Positions 26,676 through 34,202 of a DNA stretch of 58,031 nucleotides are shown one piece after another. The notes under the pieces were generated by a model. That model ran no database searches and was not told the DNA's origin. It saw only the letters and a program-made list of their open reading frames with translations. The position numbers and the translations under genes were made by a program. The DNA is taken from positions 1 through 58,031 of IMG/VR virus record IMGVR_UViG_3300049216_000357; one strand, written 5' to 3'. This DNA comes from a virus. Position 1 is the first letter of the stretch, and each line of letters starts with the position of its first letter.

Positions 26676-26883
26676 AAGGCACTGTTCCCTCGTGTTCTCT
26701 TGCTTCAGAGCGCTTAGATAAATATAGGTCTTCTCTCATTTCTAAAGCCTCTAAAATTAAATCTCTAGCAACACTAGCTACTGATTTTTTATCAGGCCCT
26801 TTTTTAGCTAATCTAGACAATATTCCCACAGTGCTTTTTTCCAAGGTAATATTTATCCTAGGTTTGTTGGTAGTGTCATGCAT
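26653..26883 (-). CDS. Antitoxin of the RelE-like toxin (ribbon-helix-helix type)
   Basis: This is a 76-aa protein. The N-terminal half (KPRINITLEKSTVGILSRLA) has the strand-helix start of a ribbon-helix-helix DNA-binding domain. The second half (SVASVARDLILEALEMREDL then YLSKRSEAREHEGTVPYEKV) wraps the toxin, and the end (TVPYEKVAWK) is shared by antitoxins of this type. It overlaps the toxin gene by 23 bp and leads the operon. Confidence 0.82.
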   Translation of the reverse strand: MHDTTNKPRINITLEKSTVGILSRLAKKGPDKKSVASVARDLILEALEMREDLYLSKRSEAREHEGTVPYEKVAWK

Positions 26884-26992
26884 ACACAGTATTCCTTATT
26901 AAGGCTTGATTATCGAACAAAGGTGAGTGTTACATGTTTACATCATTTTGTCAATGGGAATTTATGGCTAACGCGTGGTCCTGCTTGCTAGA

Positions 26993-27793
26993 TTACCCCG
27001 CTTCGTAAATCCTAACTCTCGAAGGCCGACTATTCATGGGCTCATTACTAAATACATTATAGCTCTTTAAATACAATATGGCCTGTACTAAAGCCCAGAC
27101 CATGGCCTGAGATTGACTGCTGGGATAGCCACTGATTACTTCTAAAAATCCTTCATCCATATTTCGAAGAAGTGTTTTATCGTCAGGCTGAGCGCACACC
27201 CATACCCTGCCAGACTTTATAATAGACAACGCTTGCGTGAACATTCCCTCAAGAGTCCTACCTTTATCCTTGAAGAAGAAGCGTCTTATTAACATTTCTG
27301 GGCTCTTGCGACTAATGTCATCCACCACTAAATTATTCTCATTTTCTATGCAAGGAATAATAATACAATTTGGACTTCTATCTTCATAAGTCTTCAGTAA
27401 TGAGTTATTGAGATAGTCATTGCATAGGTTTGTTATATGCGTGATAAGCGTATGAGAGTCGATTCTTTGTAAAGGAAATACCGAGAACAGCATTAAATGC
27501 TTCTTTGATTCAAGTGATTTTGCAGCATCTGATGAAACAGGACCCCCAAAATAAGTCTCACCTAAAGGAACCTTCTTGGGAATGACATTAGTCGGCGCTT
27601 TATGAACATCCTGAACACTGCTGTCAAAAACTGCAAAGGTTAAAGCAGTAGAGTAATCATCATCTTCAGGGCGTTCAGATTCTGATAAGAAATGAGGGGA
27701 ATAAATACTGGTAACAATACCAAACTCTGAATCAGGAACTGGATAAAAAGGCTTGGTCCATACTTTGAACCAATCTCGGTCGATGGTAATCAT
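26993..27793 (-). CDS. Terminase nuclease-domain-like protein lacking catalytic residues
   Basis: This 266-aa protein is similar to the C-terminal half of the large terminase at 30013-31641: DRDWFKVWTKPFYP matches QRNWFRVWTKKLP, SGRVWVCAQPDDK matches CGRVWVISQDEGD, and QAILYLKSYNV matches QTILYLSKVKG. There is no ATPase half. The terminase aspartate in SWDTA, the Glu in VEAKA and the Asp pair in DLVDT all have no counterpart, so it should not cut DNA. A 14-base G tract sits 1 bp before the ATG. With 13 Gs the frame would continue upstream to an ATG at about 27830. It could be a relic or a regulator. Confidence 0.6.
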   Translation of the reverse strand: MITIDRDWFKVWTKPFYPVPDSEFGIVTSIYSPHFLSESERPEDDDYSTALTFAVFDSSVQDVHKAPTNVIPKKVPLGETYFGGPVSSDAAKSLESKKHLMLFSVFPLQRIDSHTLITHITNLCNDYLNNSLLKTYEDRSPNCIIIPCIENENNLVVDDISRKSPEMLIRRFFFKDKGRTLEGMFTQALSIIKSGRVWVCAQPDDKTLLRNMDEGFLEVISGYPSSQSQAMVWALVQAILYLKSYNVFSNEPMNSRPSRVRIYEAG

Positions 27794-27794
27794 T

Positions 27795-27808
27795 CCCCCC
27801 CCCCCCCC
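27795..27808 (-). repeat. Homopolymeric tract of 14 G (minus strand)
   Basis: Fourteen Cs in a row on the plus strand lie between the terminase-like start codon and a possible upstream start. Tracts this long are prone to slippage. With 14 Gs the upstream ATG (about 27830) is out of frame. With 13 or 16 it would be in frame. The tract also forms the only G-rich ribosome-site-like sequence. Its length in the assembly may be inexact. Confidence 0.85.
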
Positions 27809-27832
27809 ATTTATCTAAAAAACTACCCATGG

Positions 27833-27861
27833 TTGACAAAAAAATTTTTAATTTATATACT
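27833..27861 (+). promoter_or_regulatory. Near-consensus sigma70 promoter for a small RNA
   Basis: TTGACA (27833-27838), a 17-bp A/T-only spacer and TATACT (27856-27861) on the plus strand match the consensus at 11 of 12 positions. No plus-strand gene follows. Instead a structured segment ending in a T run does, so this promoter most likely drives the RNA at 27867-27955. It lies on the opposite strand to the leader of the terminase-like gene. Confidence 0.75.
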
Positions 27862-27866
27862 TTTTA

Positions 27867-27955
27867 GTACCTAGTCTTTGTACCCGAACCGGCGCCGGAT
27901 GGTGCACTTCTCTGGAAATCTCTAGAGTAGGGTACAAAAGACGACTGTTTTTTTA
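27867..27955 (+). ncRNA. Small structured RNA (possible C4-type antisense RNA)
   Basis: About 89 nt start 6 bp after a near-consensus promoter and end in seven Ts (27948-27954). GTCTTTGTACCC (27874-27885) pairs with GGGTACAAAAGAC (27930-27942), giving 12 bp with one bulged A. It encloses short self-complementary parts (CCGGCGCCGG, GTGCAC, CTCTAGAG). A long closing stem around two small hairpins recalls the C4 antisense RNA of P1-like phages, but I cannot confirm that family. Its end overlaps the stop of the convergent DUF3800 gene. Confidence 0.65.
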
Positions 27956-28591
27956 TTTAAATTCCCAAATGTTCTTAATTTTACCATTTTTTCTGAGTAC
28001 ATTTAACCAGCGATTTCCATCTATGCGGTTTTTATTATAACTTCTTGCAATTGCACTAACAATCATATCTGCAAGTTGAATGAGATTATCATTTCTAGAA
28101 TCAACAAATTTGAATTTTTTAATTTTATTTTGTCCAATAGATTGGCGTAAATAAGCAGAAAGTGCCTTTTTAAATTCTTTATCACCATTACCATCAATTT
28201 TTATAGAAGCATTCTGCAAGATATTACTATCATTTTGCATTAAAGATTTAAGAAAGTAATTATAAAAAGCATCAGTATCATTTCTTAACTTGGAGCTATA
28301 TATCCTGGATTTATCTACAACCAATGCTCTTATTTCAAAATCGTGTTGACATATTGAATCAAAGAATTTATCTTTAACTTCTGGCCTGGTTTTACTGAAC
28401 TTAAATTCTGGTTTAATTTTTAATAATTGTCTAAGTTCTTGAATAGTCTTACTGGTTATTTCTGCTTGTAAAAAATTTTCAAAAATCACCATTCCAATTA
28501 CGAAATAAGGTGTTGAACCTTTAGTCAACTTGAATCCAGGACATCCGCTTTCGTCAATGAGTACTAACAAGATATTTTCCCTAAAACCCAT
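27953..28591 (-). CDS. DUF3800 protein (RNase H-like)
   Basis: This is a 212-aa protein. The early acidic motif VLIDESGCPGFKLTKGSTPY, the strand YFVIGMVIFE, a second acidic stretch SIKIDGNGDKEFKKALSAYL and the late FVDSRNDNLIQLADMIVSAI match DUF3800, a family with an RNase H-like fold found in phages, mobile elements and some defence contexts. The acidic residues expected for metal binding (D in IDESG, D in IKIDG, D in LADM) are present. Its start overlaps the small membrane-protein gene by 11 bp. Function in this element is unknown. Confidence 0.85.
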   Translation of the reverse strand: MGFRENILLVLIDESGCPGFKLTKGSTPYFVIGMVIFENFLQAEITSKTIQELRQLLKIKPEFKFSKTRPEVKDKFFDSICQHDFEIRALVVDKSRIYSSKLRNDTDAFYNYFLKSLMQNDSNILQNASIKIDGNGDKEFKKALSAYLRQSIGQNKIKKFKFVDSRNDNLIQLADMIVSAIARSYNKNRIDGNRWLNVLRKNGKIKNIWEFK

Positions 28592-28724
28592 CGTTTGATG
28601 TTCTTTTGTTCTCTATATGAGAAGGCAACCTTGTGTCTATATTTGTAATCTTATGATAAATATATGCAAACAAGAAGACAACACAAAATAAAAACACGAT
28701 GAATTCTAACAAACATTTTTTCAT
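28581..28724 (-). CDS. Small membrane protein (47 aa)
   Basis: An open frame from ATG 28724, with GGAA about 6 bp upstream, encodes 47 aa: a short charged start, a single membrane helix (LLEFIVFLFCVVFLFAYIYH) and a polar tail. It overlaps the start of the DUF3800 gene by 11 bp, which suggests translational coupling. It may anchor or accompany DUF3800. It is too short to assign and could be non-coding by chance, although the helix and overlap argue for a gene. Confidence 0.5.
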   Translation of the reverse strand: MKKCLLEFIVFLFCVVFLFAYIYHKITNIDTRLPSHIENKRTSNDGF

Positions 28725-28876
28725 ATATTTCCAACTTTTTCCTTTTTTTCTGCTACATACCCCGGCATATGTTCTCTAGAATTCCCTTGTAAAATATAGA
28801 TTCATCAAAGGATGCTAAATATAATCACTATTCGTCATCCCAATCTTCCTCTAATTCATGTTTTATTTTATCCAAT

Positions 28877-29485
28877 TCATCTTTTAATATCTTCTGTATT
28901 AAAAAATAGATTACCATTGTTTTTACACTCCTCAAGTAATTCAGGGTTTTCGTAGATGTTGCCAATTACTTCTATTTCATTTTTATGTATTACTTCATTA
29001 TTTAATGGATAAAACAAAGAAGGACCAACTTTAATTTTAAAAGCCCCATCCTCAAATATTACGCTAAAGTTCATGCTGGATAGAATGGAGGGACTAAGCA
29101 ATTTATAGCTTATAACTTTAAGAATATCACCCTCATATATTTCTTTTTTATTTTTGTCGAGAAGACCGGTGAATTGCATTAAGACAGCACCATCTGATTC
29201 ACCAATTGTGTCAAAATAATCTCCTCCTATATTAACACAGCCGGTCCTCCAATCTCCATCTAGGGAAAAATCTATTCCATAATGATTGAATTTTGTATCC
29301 TTGTCATTAATAATTACCTTCTTCTCTGGGTCCCAAACCCTAAATTTAATTAGCCGTTTCCATTTCTCAGAAACTTTGGATATAAGAGACAACATCTCCT
29401 TAGTTTCCGCAGTCATATTTTCTTTAAAATTCTCAACAAATTTATCTATTATTAATTTTTCATCATGGCTAAATTTATTGCTCAT
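28877..29485 (-). CDS. YopX-family phage protein
   Basis: This is a 202-aa protein. After a helical N-terminus (residues 1-45) it carries the YopX pattern: IKFRVWDPEKKVIINDKDTK, LMQFTGLLDKNKKEIYEGDI, and near the end IEVIGNIYENPELLEE. YopX proteins are common in phages and mobile elements and have no settled function. The tail of the frame overlaps a 29-codon open frame in another phase. It lies among packaging-region accessory genes. Confidence 0.88.
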   Translation of the reverse strand: MSNKFSHDEKLIIDKFVENFKENMTAETKEMLSLISKVSEKWKRLIKFRVWDPEKKVIINDKDTKFNHYGIDFSLDGDWRTGCVNIGGDYFDTIGESDGAVLMQFTGLLDKNKKEIYEGDILKVISYKLLSPSILSSMNFSVIFEDGAFKIKVGPSLFYPLNNEVIHKNEIEVIGNIYENPELLEECKNNGNLFFNTEDIKR

Positions 29486-29515
29486 AATTTATCCTCATTA
29501 TTTATCCTATTTAAT

Positions 29516-30016
29516 TCAAAGGGAATTAGGACAATGATAATAAAAACGACCATCCTCATCTCGACCTATTGTAACCTCACCGTATTCCTTGATATATGCC
29601 AATACATCAAAAGGAATACGATAACCTGGATGATGAAGCTCAATACTTTCTCTGTCGTTAAAGTTAATTTCAATAAAAAACCCAATCATAAGAGCAATTG
29701 CCCCATGAGGCTTGTCTTGACCTATAATTTCATCTCTTAAATCTAATAAGGATACTTTTTTACATTGACCTATCTTTAAATATTTAATTTTATTTTTTAT
29801 TAAATCTAAAAGACCACGCTCAAATTCACGACTTTCCCCATCCTCAAGCAATTTCTTAAACTTAAAAATATCTGGAACAATGGAAGAAAAAAGTGCACGA
29901 ATAAAATGAAACGCATCTTTTGAATTATCAAAATCCCATTTACGAGAAATTTCGCATAATATTTCCTCAAATTTACTGTCATATAAACTCTGTTCATTAT
30001 TTTCTTTAGTTTTCAT
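29516..30016 (-). CDS. Accessory protein, unknown function
   Basis: This is a 166-aa mixed alpha/beta protein. The N-terminal half is helical (ESLYDSKFEEILCEISRKWD-like), followed by DKPHGAIALMIGFFIEINFN and YGEVTIGRDEDGRFYYHCPN. It overlaps the start of the large terminase gene by 4 bp and is read after it. No family was recognised. A packaging or regulatory role is only positional inference. Confidence 0.55.
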   Translation of the reverse strand: MKTKENNEQSLYDSKFEEILCEISRKWDFDNSKDAFHFIRALFSSIVPDIFKFKKLLEDGESREFERGLLDLIKNKIKYLKIGQCKKVSLLDLRDEIIGQDKPHGAIALMIGFFIEINFNDRESIELHHPGYRIPFDVLAYIKEYGEVTIGRDEDGRFYYHCPNSL

Positions 30017-31641
30017 ATATTTCCTATTTTCTCCTGCTTCGGAGGAACATATCCTGGCATCTGCTCTTTAGGTAAGTCTTCTCGAGTAAAGTTTAAATTC
30101 ATGACGTGTGTTAAAACACCCTTAACCTTGCTGAGATAAAGAATAGTTTGAGTCATTGTATCCACCAAGTCTCGTGCTTCAGCATTTGGAAATAAAATCG
30201 CATTCTCAATTAACATCTCATGGTCTGGCCTTAAGCGTTTCATATCTCCCTCGTCCTGACTAATTACCCATACTCTCCCACATTCAATAAAAGGCGTCAC
30301 CAAATGGACACGTTGCATCTTATCACCATATTTATCAGGATTAAAGCCATGAACAATAATTCCTTTAGAATTTAAATCTGAAATAAGTGGATGGCCAGAA
30401 GCTTTAGCTTCTACCAAAGTAATATCAGGTTGCATTTGTTTATTAGGCTTTAGTTCTTCAGTATGAATATCACTACAGTTACGTTTCAAGCGTATCGCAC
30501 GTTTTAGCAGCTCTGGATATACAACTCTATCTCTCCAAGCAGATATTAATATGAGATGAGTTATCTTATTCTCGTCTTCAAAGGTTCCCCACGTGGTACA
30601 CGCAGAGTAAGAAGAAGTTTCCTTTGCAGTAAGGGCAGTGTCCCACGACTGTAACATGTACTTAATAGTAGGCAATTTCTTCGTCCATACTCTGAACCAG
30701 TTTCTCTGAATAATCCCCCCTTCTTCAGGTGCTGGACGTTGTTGATACTGGCCAGCGTAGTTATAGCTCCCCAACTCTCTTTTTCTTATTGCAAGAGTCT
30801 GCGCATCTAAATAGGAAGGCCAAAGAAGTTCCCCTTCATTCGTTCGCGGGTCTTCCCATACTTTTCCATTGGTTGAAGGTAGAACAATTGTTTTGCTTCT
30901 TCTCTCACGTTCAAATTCCATAGGTAAAATAAGCTTTACAACATCATCGCCGTAACAACTCATCCAAAGACCAGACTGGTCCATCTCGGCAATACGTTGT
31001 TGAATAGATACATGCGCTTTTATAGGGCCGGGATTAAGACGTGTAGGCCATACCCTTGATAGCCAATCATTGGTTCTTTCTCTCGTTACTTGAGACTCTC
31101 CAACGCCTTCTGAGGCATCATTAATATCATCAAGTATTAGAACATCCCCAGAAAGAGCAGTACCTCCAGCCCCTGCACTCGTTGCAATCCTATGACCAAA
31201 CGCAGTATTAGTGAAATGACCTTTAGTCGCTTGGTCTTTGGAGAGATTAACTACATGCCCCCAGCGGTCTTGATACCAAGGCGACTCTATCAAGAGCTTA
31301 CACAGACGTGAGTGTTCCCAGGATATCTTCTGTGCATAAGAAGCATATAAGAACTTAACCCACGGTCTAGTCGTCCATACCCATCCTACTAACAGTATGG
31401 ATACTATATTAGTCTTAGAGCAACGCGGAGGAATGTTGATTAGAAGTCTTGGGATTTCTCCCCTCATAGCAGCCTCTAAATGCTCGCATATGGCCTGAAT
31501 GTGCCAATTAGATAGAAAGGGAGTATGTCCTTCAATAACATGCCAAGCAGTCTTTACAAATGTGTAAAAGCTATCCTGACATTCTTGGATTGATTCAATG
31601 TATTTTAACTGCTCTTTCCTGAACTCATAATCAATATTCAT
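30013..31641 (-). CDS. terL: Terminase large subunit
   Basis: This is a 542-aa packaging motor. The Walker A-like motif PPRCSKT lies at residues 71-77, just after LLINI. Walker B VLILDDI is at 168-174. The coupling region follows at 210-235. The RNase H-like nuclease begins near 310: D335 in SWDTA, E412 in VEAKA and D492/D495 in ARDLVDTM are the metal ligands. It pumps DNA through the portal and cuts concatemers. The length is normal. It overlaps the small-subunit candidate upstream by 4 bp. Confidence 0.95.
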   Translation of the reverse strand: MNIDYEFRKEQLKYIESIQECQDSFYTFVKTAWHVIEGHTPFLSNWHIQAICEHLEAAMRGEIPRLLINIPPRCSKTNIVSILLVGWVWTTRPWVKFLYASYAQKISWEHSRLCKLLIESPWYQDRWGHVVNLSKDQATKGHFTNTAFGHRIATSAGAGGTALSGDVLILDDINDASEGVGESQVTRERTNDWLSRVWPTRLNPGPIKAHVSIQQRIAEMDQSGLWMSCYGDDVVKLILPMEFERERRSKTIVLPSTNGKVWEDPRTNEGELLWPSYLDAQTLAIRKRELGSYNYAGQYQQRPAPEEGGIIQRNWFRVWTKKLPTIKYMLQSWDTALTAKETSSYSACTTWGTFEDENKITHLILISAWRDRVVYPELLKRAIRLKRNCSDIHTEELKPNKQMQPDITLVEAKASGHPLISDLNSKGIIVHGFNPDKYGDKMQRVHLVTPFIECGRVWVISQDEGDMKRLRPDHEMLIENAILFPNAEARDLVDTMTQTILYLSKVKGVLTHVMNLNFTREDLPKEQMPGYVPPKQEKIGNI

Positions 31642-32318
31642 GCAGCAGTAGGCGGAGTTGGGTCCTTTTGATTTACCTTTGAAGCTATAGGAGCAGGTCT
31701 CGCGGGTCTCTCAGGCCGTACACGTGGAGTACGTTCTGGTCTTATAGGCCTCTCTGGTCTTGCAACAGTTGGCGCAGAACTATCCCTTGGAATTACAGGG
31801 GCCGGTGTGATTGGAGTAGTAACACAATTAGAATCGTCAGCAGCAGGACAAGAAACAGTCGAAATTCCAACCGGTATGCCATTCAATCCACTTTGATGTT
31901 GTGGATTAACATAGTATTGTGGTTTAGCCTTCAAAGCCTCGTTCTCCTTCCTGAGCGCCTCATTCTCTTCCTTTTGAGCTAATAGAGCCTCAAGGACCTC
32001 TTTATAGTCATTAAGGTTCAGAATACCAGAGGAAGCTTCTTCATCTTTAGGCTTGAATTTAATAAAAGCTTCAAGTGCTTTGTCTGATTCTAGGTAATGC
32101 TCCTTAGTAGGAACGTGGCCTTTCTTCTTATCTGAAAAACCATTAACAAATGCGTCCAAAAAAACCGATAATTTATTATCTACAGTCTTTTGGAATTCGT
32201 CCCATATTCTCTTTCCTGGAGCTCCTGCACCATGTGGATTTAACCGTGTTCCTGGCTTTAATGTTCCATCAGGATTCCTTTGAACAATTTCCCCAACTTC
32301 ATTCTTCTCTAAATTCAT
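31638..32318 (-). CDS. Probable terminase small subunit (DUF5681-like start)
   Basis: This is a 226-aa protein directly upstream of the large terminase (4-bp overlap). The opening NPDGTLKPGTRLNPHGAGAP is the G-x-LKPG-x-NP-G-G-P motif seen at the start of many small terminases and DUF5681 proteins. A helical middle contains a coiled coil (LLAQKEENEALRKENEALKA). The C-terminal 45 residues are a Pro/Arg repeat (RPERPIRPERTPRVRPERPA), probably flexible and DNA-binding. It would recognise the packaging start site. Confidence 0.7.
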   Translation of the reverse strand: MNLEKNEVGEIVQRNPDGTLKPGTRLNPHGAGAPGKRIWDEFQKTVDNKLSVFLDAFVNGFSDKKKGHVPTKEHYLESDKALEAFIKFKPKDEEASSGILNLNDYKEVLEALLAQKEENEALRKENEALKAKPQYYVNPQHQSGLNGIPVGISTVSCPAADDSNCVTTPITPAPVIPRDSSAPTVARPERPIRPERTPRVRPERPARPAPIASKVNQKDPTPPTAA

Positions 32319-32374
32319 TTAAATCATCCTACTAACTAGATGTTGATCCTATAACTTAACAATTGAAAGACATA

Positions 32375-32770
32375 TCACAAAATCTTAGTTTTGTAAAGAT
32401 GTAACCTTCCCCCATTCTTCCAAGGATTTATAAAAACTTCTTCACATCTCTTTTTTTGCCAAGGGTTACCGTGGTTTGCAAAATGCTCCCTTAATAAATC
32501 TATTTCATTTCCATTCTCATATAACCAAGCAGCAATATCTTTGATGTCCATTTTTATTTTTAAATCCTGCAAGGTGATAGGTTTCCAATCATGTACAACA
32601 TACGATTTGAAATAATTGAATAAAAGCAACCGCTTCTCTAAGGTGCTTTTTAATCTTTTAAGATACCCTTGGTATTCAAGTGAATCCTGGGTAAATATGA
32701 ATTCCTGATTAATTTTAAAAGTTCCATCAGGAGGGTAAGAACGCCATATCTCTTCATGTGCTGTATTCAT
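32375..32770 (-). CDS. Unknown protein upstream of terminase genes
   Basis: This is a 131-aa alpha-rich protein with many aromatic and charged residues (EIWRSYPPDGTFKINQEFIF, LKSTLEKRLLLFNYFKSYVV, DIAAWLYENGNEIDLLREHF). No signal, membrane segment or family was recognised. It is separated from the terminase genes by 56 bp. Confidence 0.55.
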   Translation of the reverse strand: MNTAHEEIWRSYPPDGTFKINQEFIFTQDSLEYQGYLKRLKSTLEKRLLLFNYFKSYVVHDWKPITLQDLKIKMDIKDIAAWLYENGNEIDLLREHFANHGNPWQKKRCEEVFINPWKNGGRLHLYKTKIL

Positions 32771-32875
32771 TTAGACTAATCCATTCAAGCAATAACTTGA
32801 GGATTATTTTAGCATAAAACACTATAAATTGCTTGAATTGCTTAACCTGTGTGCAGCTAATGCATTCACATTTTA

Positions 32876-33160
32876 TTAGGATTTAACTAGCTCGGTAATA
32901 TCTGACCAATCTTCTACTTTAAAAGCTCTAATATCTCTTACTGATTTTTTAAACCAGTCGATACTAGCGAGTTTATTAATAGCTTTATTCAAAATTGTAA
33001 TAGGATTGATGTCATCCTTAGTAACATATAAGCTTCCTTGTTTCCATTCAAAACCTATAACTTCTAATTCCTTAGAAATCTCCGTGTATGCGCCATTGTA
33101 AGGGTCCCCGTAATTTTTCTTTAATTCTTCAATCTTTAAGTCAAATGCTATTGCGTACAT
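32876..33160 (-). CDS. vapD: VapD-family endoribonuclease
   Basis: This is a 94-aa protein. [20 protein letters not shown], then [26 protein letters not shown] and a late [20 protein letters not shown] follow VapD closely, including the ferredoxin-like (Cas2-related) fold. VapD members are ribonucleases found on plasmids and in pathogens, some of them toxin components. No partner antitoxin of known type is adjacent. The nearby small acidic proteins could be candidates. Confidence 0.9.
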   Translation of the reverse strand: MYAIAFDLKIEELKKNYGDPYNGAYTEISKELEVIGFEWKQGSLYVTKDDINPITILNKAINKLASIDWFKKSVRDIRAFKVEDWSDITELVKS

Positions 33161-33233
33161 TTTAGCCTCACTTCGCTTTAGAAAAAAGCAGCTTATCGCG
33201 TTTACTCACAAAGTGTGTAACCCAATCCCCTTC

Positions 33234-33416
33234 TTATTCTTCTTCATCAAGGTCGTTATACCCGTTAGAATCATCATCGTCTTCGAATTCTATGTCGTTT
33301 CCAAACATGCGAAAATAAATACACATATCATTTCCTTCACATTCTTCTATTGTAAGACTACAACTTGGACAAATTTCCCTATCTTTCACATCATACTCCA
33401 CTTTGTAAAAAATCAA
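33234..33416 (-). CDS. Small acidic Cys-containing protein
   Basis: This 60-aa protein has a CPSC-x6-C-x5-C pattern (residues about 17-32) that could hold a zinc ion, and an Asp/Glu-rich C-terminus (FEDDDDSNGYNDLDEEE). It overlaps the upstream 119-aa gene by 26 bp. A DNA mimic or small regulator is possible, but nothing is established. Confidence 0.45.
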   Translation of the reverse strand: MIFYKVEYDVKDREICPSCSLTIEECEGNDMCIYFRMFGNDIEFEDDDDSNGYNDLDEEE

Positions 33417-33750
33417 TATCTTTAAATCTTTTCATATCGCTTTTAATTGTACTAAGCGGCACAATATACCCCTTAAAAAGAATGGCTATATTGTTTTCCA
33501 AAAATTCCTCTTCCCTGGGAGACCACCCATCCCACTTTCTCTCTTTCAACAGTTTCTTTACAGCATCTGAATTTTTATAATTAATCCAAAGACTATCATC
33601 ATGTTCATCATTTAAATCTACGTCAATCTCACAAAAGTCTGACTGCATACATTTCTCCGGTACAAATTTACGTTTCAATTGTTGGTCTGTCATTTTGAGT
33701 TTCCATAATCCATAATCATTTATAACACTCCAACTCCCACTTCCACTCAA
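33391..33750 (-). CDS. Unknown small protein
   Basis: This 119-aa protein is rich in Trp, Lys and Asp (YGLWKLKMTDQQLKRKFVPE, LLKERKWDGWSPREEEFLEN). No family was recognised. It overlaps both neighbours (33716 frame and 33234 frame), consistent with a compact phage early operon. Confidence 0.5.
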   Translation of the reverse strand: MSGSGSWSVINDYGLWKLKMTDQQLKRKFVPEKCMQSDFCEIDVDLNDEHDDSLWINYKNSDAVKKLLKERKWDGWSPREEEFLENNIAILFKGYIVPLSTIKSDMKRFKDIDFLQSGV

Positions 33751-34096
33751 AGTCCCTTACATCTTGTTCGCTTCCCAGCTTACCCTGAAAATGCTCGTCA
33801 ATAAGCGCATTTAATTTATTGATTTCATCTAAAGTCAACTGATATCCAGCTTGTTCAATGGCATTATTAAAAACCTCTTGCCTTTGCCGTCTCCATAAGT
33901 ACTGCATATAAGCAGCATCCCACTGGTCTGCTAAATCAAGGTCATTTATTGCATCCCGAAGAGCGTTACGTCGAATACGGGCATAATCAACTTCGCATAG
34001 TTTATTTTGCTCGAAATCTAACTTTTTTATTATCCCATATCCAGGAACATACTCGTACTCTAGCTTAGTATGAATATCATCAATCAGGTGTTTAAT
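33716..34096 (-). CDS. Helical protein with a likely non-ATG start
   Basis: The frame is open from about 34140. The first ATG is internal (33907, giving 63 aa), but AAGGAG lies 7 bp upstream of ATT at 34094-34096. From that ATT the product is 126 aa with continuous sense and good composition (YVPGYGIIKKLDFEQNKL then CEVDYARIRRNALRDAINDL). A rare ATT start or an N-terminally damaged gene would both fit. It is predicted all-helical, and no family was recognised. Confidence 0.45.
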   Translation of the reverse strand: MKHLIDDIHTKLEYEYVPGYGIIKKLDFEQNKLCEVDYARIRRNALRDAINDLDLADQWDAAYMQYLWRRQRQEVFNNAIEQAGYQLTLDEINKLNALIDEHFQGKLGSEQDVRDFEWKWELECYK

Positions 34097-34202
34097 TGTC
34101 TGTCTCCTTTTATCGAAATCTAAAATTTCGCGCTCTAGACACGTTCAAGCCTCGATCCATCCCAAAGCAGCACTCAACCAGTCTTCGTCTCACCATGAGC
34201 GT

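Noticed and set aside
28828-28917. A 29-codon frame at the end of the YopX gene
   Set aside because: It overlaps the YopX 3' end in another phase, has no clear ribosome site and no family; too little support.
34112-34196. A 28-codon frame and a short in-phase tail reading DEDWLSAALGWIEA between two genes
   Set aside because: The first lacks a ribosome site, the second lacks a start; at most a decayed gene fragment.
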